Source: Trichuris trichiura
Lineage: Eukaryota; Nematoda; Enoplea; Trichinellida; Trichuridae
Reading direction: 5' to 3'
Assembly (NCBI GenBank): GCA_037903355.1
Contig: JBAJFE010000026.1
Span: forward strand, 5,580,001-5,644,000
Length of the DNA stretch: 64,000 nucleotides
The notes under the pieces were generated by a model. That model saw only the letters and a list, made by a program, of their open reading frames with translations. It was not told the origin of the DNA and made no database searches. A program made the position numbers and the translations under genes. This document shows positions 60,509-64,000 of this stretch, piece by piece. Every line of letters starts with the position of its first letter. Position 1 is the first letter of the stretch.

Positions 60509-63500
60509 TGGTGATGATTTCAATTGGATAATTGTTTCCCCTTCTTCTTAAATTGTGTTACTAATTCCTTTAGAATAGAACTTTGTGGTAATCTTGTTTT
60601 TAATTCTAACCAGTGTCAAAATTAATGATGATTTCAATCAGATAATTGTGTTTCAGAAACAGAAATTCTTCTTAAATTGTATTTCTAATTCTAACCAATG
60701 TCAATTAACTAAATTAATTAAAATTCCTTTAATTTTTGATTTTGTCAAGTAAAGGAATCTTGTCACTTTTAATGTAATTTGTTTACTAAATAATCAAATC
60801 CTATTGTTAATTTTAATTCTGAGTACCCTAATAACTACAGTTACCAATATTTAAACGCCGCCGCAGCTCCTGCTTTTCCTCCACTTCTTTACCTGCTGAT
60901 CACTTAAGATTTAGTTTACTTCACAATTACTTTACATCTGCACCTGCTGATCATTTAACTACAGCTCCTCACAATTACTTCTCTTCTTATTTCATTTAGG
61001 TGGTCGATCGACATGGACATGGATCGGTTTGCGACATGGTCTTTTGTGGATTGGTGTGCGTAGAGCACCCAACATTGTAAGATATAAAGAAGAGGACCCG
61101 AAATGGAAAGATATAACGTGGCTAATTACAACGGGTAAAGTGTCCGCTGAGGAGCGGACGAAGAGGGTCGCAGTCAGTCGGAGCAGACCGGTCTGATCCA
61201 CAAGTTTGTTGTTCAACTCTTTGTAGATTTTGTAGATTCGTAAGGCACTTATTTAGGCGGTCGATCGACATAGACTTCGAGCGCCAGTTCAAAGAACTAT
61301 CGCTGAGTACGAAGATATTGGTTCTCATGCGGACCAACGAATCTTTCCAAAGTTGCAAGGTACTCTTTTTGTTCTTAAATTTTTTCCAACCTTTTGTTGC
61401 CTTCCTAAAATGGGCTTCGTTAATAGGTGAAGGCACTCATTGAAACAATAACTGATGTGTAGAAAACGGTGAAAAAGGAACACCCAAAGTTGTAAGACAT
61501 AACAATGCTAATGAATTGAAATAACGTTCGTTTTATTCAATAAGTGTCACCGTTAGCGAATGGGTGGGCTTGTTTGAAATTGAAACGTTAAATTGCTTCA
61601 ACTGCAAGCTTCAAGCTGCCGACCGAATTCATCGCGTCGGACAGATGCGGTCCGTTTTCATTCACAAGTAAGTAAGGCGACGTTGTCGCTTCACTTTCCA
61701 AATTAATGTATGCCCTTTTGTAGATTGGTTTACGTAGAGCACCCAAAATTGTAAGATATGAGGAAGAGGACCTGAAATTGTAGGATATGAGAAAGAGCAG
61801 CCAAATTTGTACGATACAATAATGATAATGAATTGAAATAATGTGGTCAGCGAATAGGTTGGCTTGTTAGAAATAATAAGCCACCATCTGCGTAAGAACC
61901 AAATAAGTTTTACGACTATAATGAGTAAAGTGTCCGCAGACGAGTGCATGATAATAAATGTATGGCGACTGTGCGTAGGAAAGATTGGTGTGCAAGCAAA
62001 GCAAGAGCACCCAAAATTGTAAGATACAAAGAAGGTGAGTGCATAGCATGAGCGCTATGCAGTATGATATTCAGTGCAATGGAGGTGCTCAGCTTGGATG
62101 ACAATGGACATTGTGGTCAGCGAATGGGTCGGCTTATTAGAAATAGAAACTTTACAAGTATAACGGGTAAACTGTCCGACTCACATGATAATGTATGCTA
62201 TTGCAATGTATGGAAGGGAAGAATACGCAAAATTGTAAGATAAAGCGAAGGTGAGCGCATAGCGTGAGCGTTATGCAGTATGATATCCAGTGCAGCTTGC
62301 TGAGCTTGAATGACTTGCTATTCCTTTTTGAATTGGAGGATCACCCTTCAGCGTCCGCTGATTCTCAGGTCAGAGGACGCGCGTTTCTTCAGCAGTGTTA
62401 AGTTGAACAGTCGCCTGGCATAGGTGAAGGCATTCATTGAAACGATCCATGATGTGCAAAAAACGGCAAGGGCTAATGAATTGGAATAAAGGTCAGCGGT
62501 TACTTGGAAATAATTAGTTGGTGATTTCCAACAATGGTTACCGGATGAAAAGGGTCGAGCTGGTGTGATCTCCAAGTTCAACTGTTTGTACCAGATTTAT
62601 TGGCTCCCTTTGTTATTACCGCTGACTTGCAGTTCCTGTCTGAATTTTCAGGTCAGGGGACATGCAGTGTTAAACGGTCGCGCAGTAAAAATTTTGTACA
62701 AATTTGAACATTTTTTATTCACACCGCTACCTGCTTTTCATTAAGCTACAATACGCCGGCTTCTCAGAACTCACCGACACGTACGCGCAAACAGGCGTCT
62801 CTGAAAGCGAAACGATTCCACGCCGGCTAGCGCAGTAGTCCAAAGTCGTCAAAAAAATTGGATGCAGGTTCTGCGAAAGCAACAAAGCAACCTTACTTAA
62901 ATTTATTCCATATGCGTCCAAAAAAGCAAGCTTACTTAAACTTATGCGAAGAAACCAAACAAACACAGCAATCAACTTCTTGCATTACAACTTCAGCAGA
63001 GCTCATTGAACCAATCCGTGAAAGTGAGTCAGCTCGTGTTAGGATAGCGTGTCCACCCGTGCAAAAAAATACATTGGTCTGTTTGCTATACATGGAACAG
63101 AATGCCCCCACAACCAACTCTAATTACAAAGTGAAGCAGAAAGAAAGCGAACAGCAAATACTTTCAGGATTAACTGATTAACTGTGATTACTTCAACCAC
63201 TGTCGCGAAACAGGCAAACCAACGCTTTCATCTGAAGTAAATGACTGACAACAGAGCTCCGGCAATCAACTTCCCGCCTCTAACTCAAGTTATTGTTTGA
63301 AGAGCAGAGAAGCTCACTGAACAGAGTGAACGCGAATTGAACGCCTGAAAGTGGGCCAGCTCAGGAAGAGACGCTTTAAATGTTAGTAAAGCGTTTCCAC
63401 TTCGGCAAATCAGAAACATCGGAAGTAGTGATCTCCAAATGAGATTCAATTTTCATGAAAAGAGAATAACATTACAGCCATCTTTCGTTATGTTTAACGC

Positions 63501-64000
63501 TGATTACCACCAAACACTTTCAGGATGAATAAAGCGCACTTCAACCACTGCGCTTAAGAAATGCAAATTATTTTGGCACTTCAAGATTAACCTTTCACTG
63601 CCTACGCAAGGTCGGCTGTCGCGAAATTACAGTTTCCATCATTTTGGTTACCGAGAGTTGATCCAAGGAAAGATCGATGCAGGAAGGACTACTGTTGCCG
63701 AACCAAATAACTACTGCCACAACCAATTGACCGGCAAGCGATTGTTTTCAAATGTCATGGGACATGAATCATGGGTGTGAGCACCACTAGTAACCAGATG
63801 ATCATTTGAACTGCAGTCAGGCGACATCGAGCGATCTCCTCATAGGCACAAGAATTGCCGCTGATTACTGGACAATCTCCGGATGCTGCCTTTGGAGACT
63901 GCAACGGAAGTAGAGAGTCAAATAGCGCACGATTCGTGACCATACCGTAAGCAACAGCGTCCTGCATCAACAAACCAAACTATGCACCACTGGAGCACCG
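60509..64000 (-). repeat. Repeat unit U1 (right arm, truncated by window)
   Basis: Mirror of about 36802-40300. From 63155 outward it is no longer near-identical to the left arm: scattered substitutions and a 7-bp deletion near 63255 are visible. Confidence 0.8.

Larger units (their letters stand above)
50436..64000. repeat. Giant inverted repeat, right arm (cut by the window)
   Basis: Mirror of the left arm. Its outer end is not reached. Open frames appear as exact mirror copies of those in the left arm, for example 57931-58302 for 42507-42878 and 62932-63117 for 37692-37877. The block order outward is X, U3, unique segment, U2, AT-rich spacer, U1. Confidence 0.95.

Noticed and set aside
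1..64000. tRNA, rRNA or CRISPR features
   Set aside because: None could be recognised by eye; the periodic repeats present are long tandem or dispersed repeats, not spacer arrays.

Overview
This is eukaryotic (animal) DNA. The host genes carry introns and belong to metazoan families: an ODR4 homologue, a SOCS protein and the ER glucosyltransferase ALG10. Most of the rest is transposon debris and complex repeats. Introns are very short (28, 31, 47, 71, 76 and 67 bp in my models; one longer intron of about 277 bp). With an AT-rich background and a Ty3/gypsy element of the K02A2.6-like type, this suggests a nematode, perhaps of the Trichuris/Trichinella side. That placement is inference.

Left half (1-34 kb): sparse genes among transposon relics. 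Host genes are ODR4 (8029-9815, minus), a SOCS protein (12615-13287, plus), an unrecognised 146-aa protein (26008-26543, minus) and single-exon ALG10 (31544-32887, minus). A decayed paralogue of the 146-aa gene lies at 14123-14440, beside a pogo-like transposon. Mobile elements are a Tigger-like 5' fragment (5746-6755), a pogo-like element with TA target duplication (14523-16349), a complete-length Ty3/gypsy element with 342-bp LTRs and a 5-bp target duplication (17329-21978), a decayed gypsy pol fragment (22330-22990), a Tigger transposase relic (23580-24512), an internally deleted Tigger-like element with both ends (28401-29574) and a mariner relic that keeps the DD34D spacing (29647-30924). 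Short fold-back sequences occur at 2437-2660, 6750-6775 and 26957-27040.

Right half (about 34-64 kb): a giant inverted repeat. The left arm (36802-50373 as visible) is mirrored by the right arm (50436-64000, cut by the window end) around a 62-bp spacer. For paired positions inside the core the coordinates sum to 100809. The core 37655-50306 is nearly identical between arms, whereas the innermost 67 bp and the outer part are clearly diverged. Each arm is itself built from diverged direct copies of a roughly 6-kb unit (U1, U2 partial, U3) with internal 325-bp and 216-bp tandem repeats, bracketed by a short repeat X in direct orientation. I recognise no protein family in this half.

The genes show no shared pathway. 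ODR4 and ALG10 both act at the endoplasmic reticulum, but their proximity is not evidence of a functional link.
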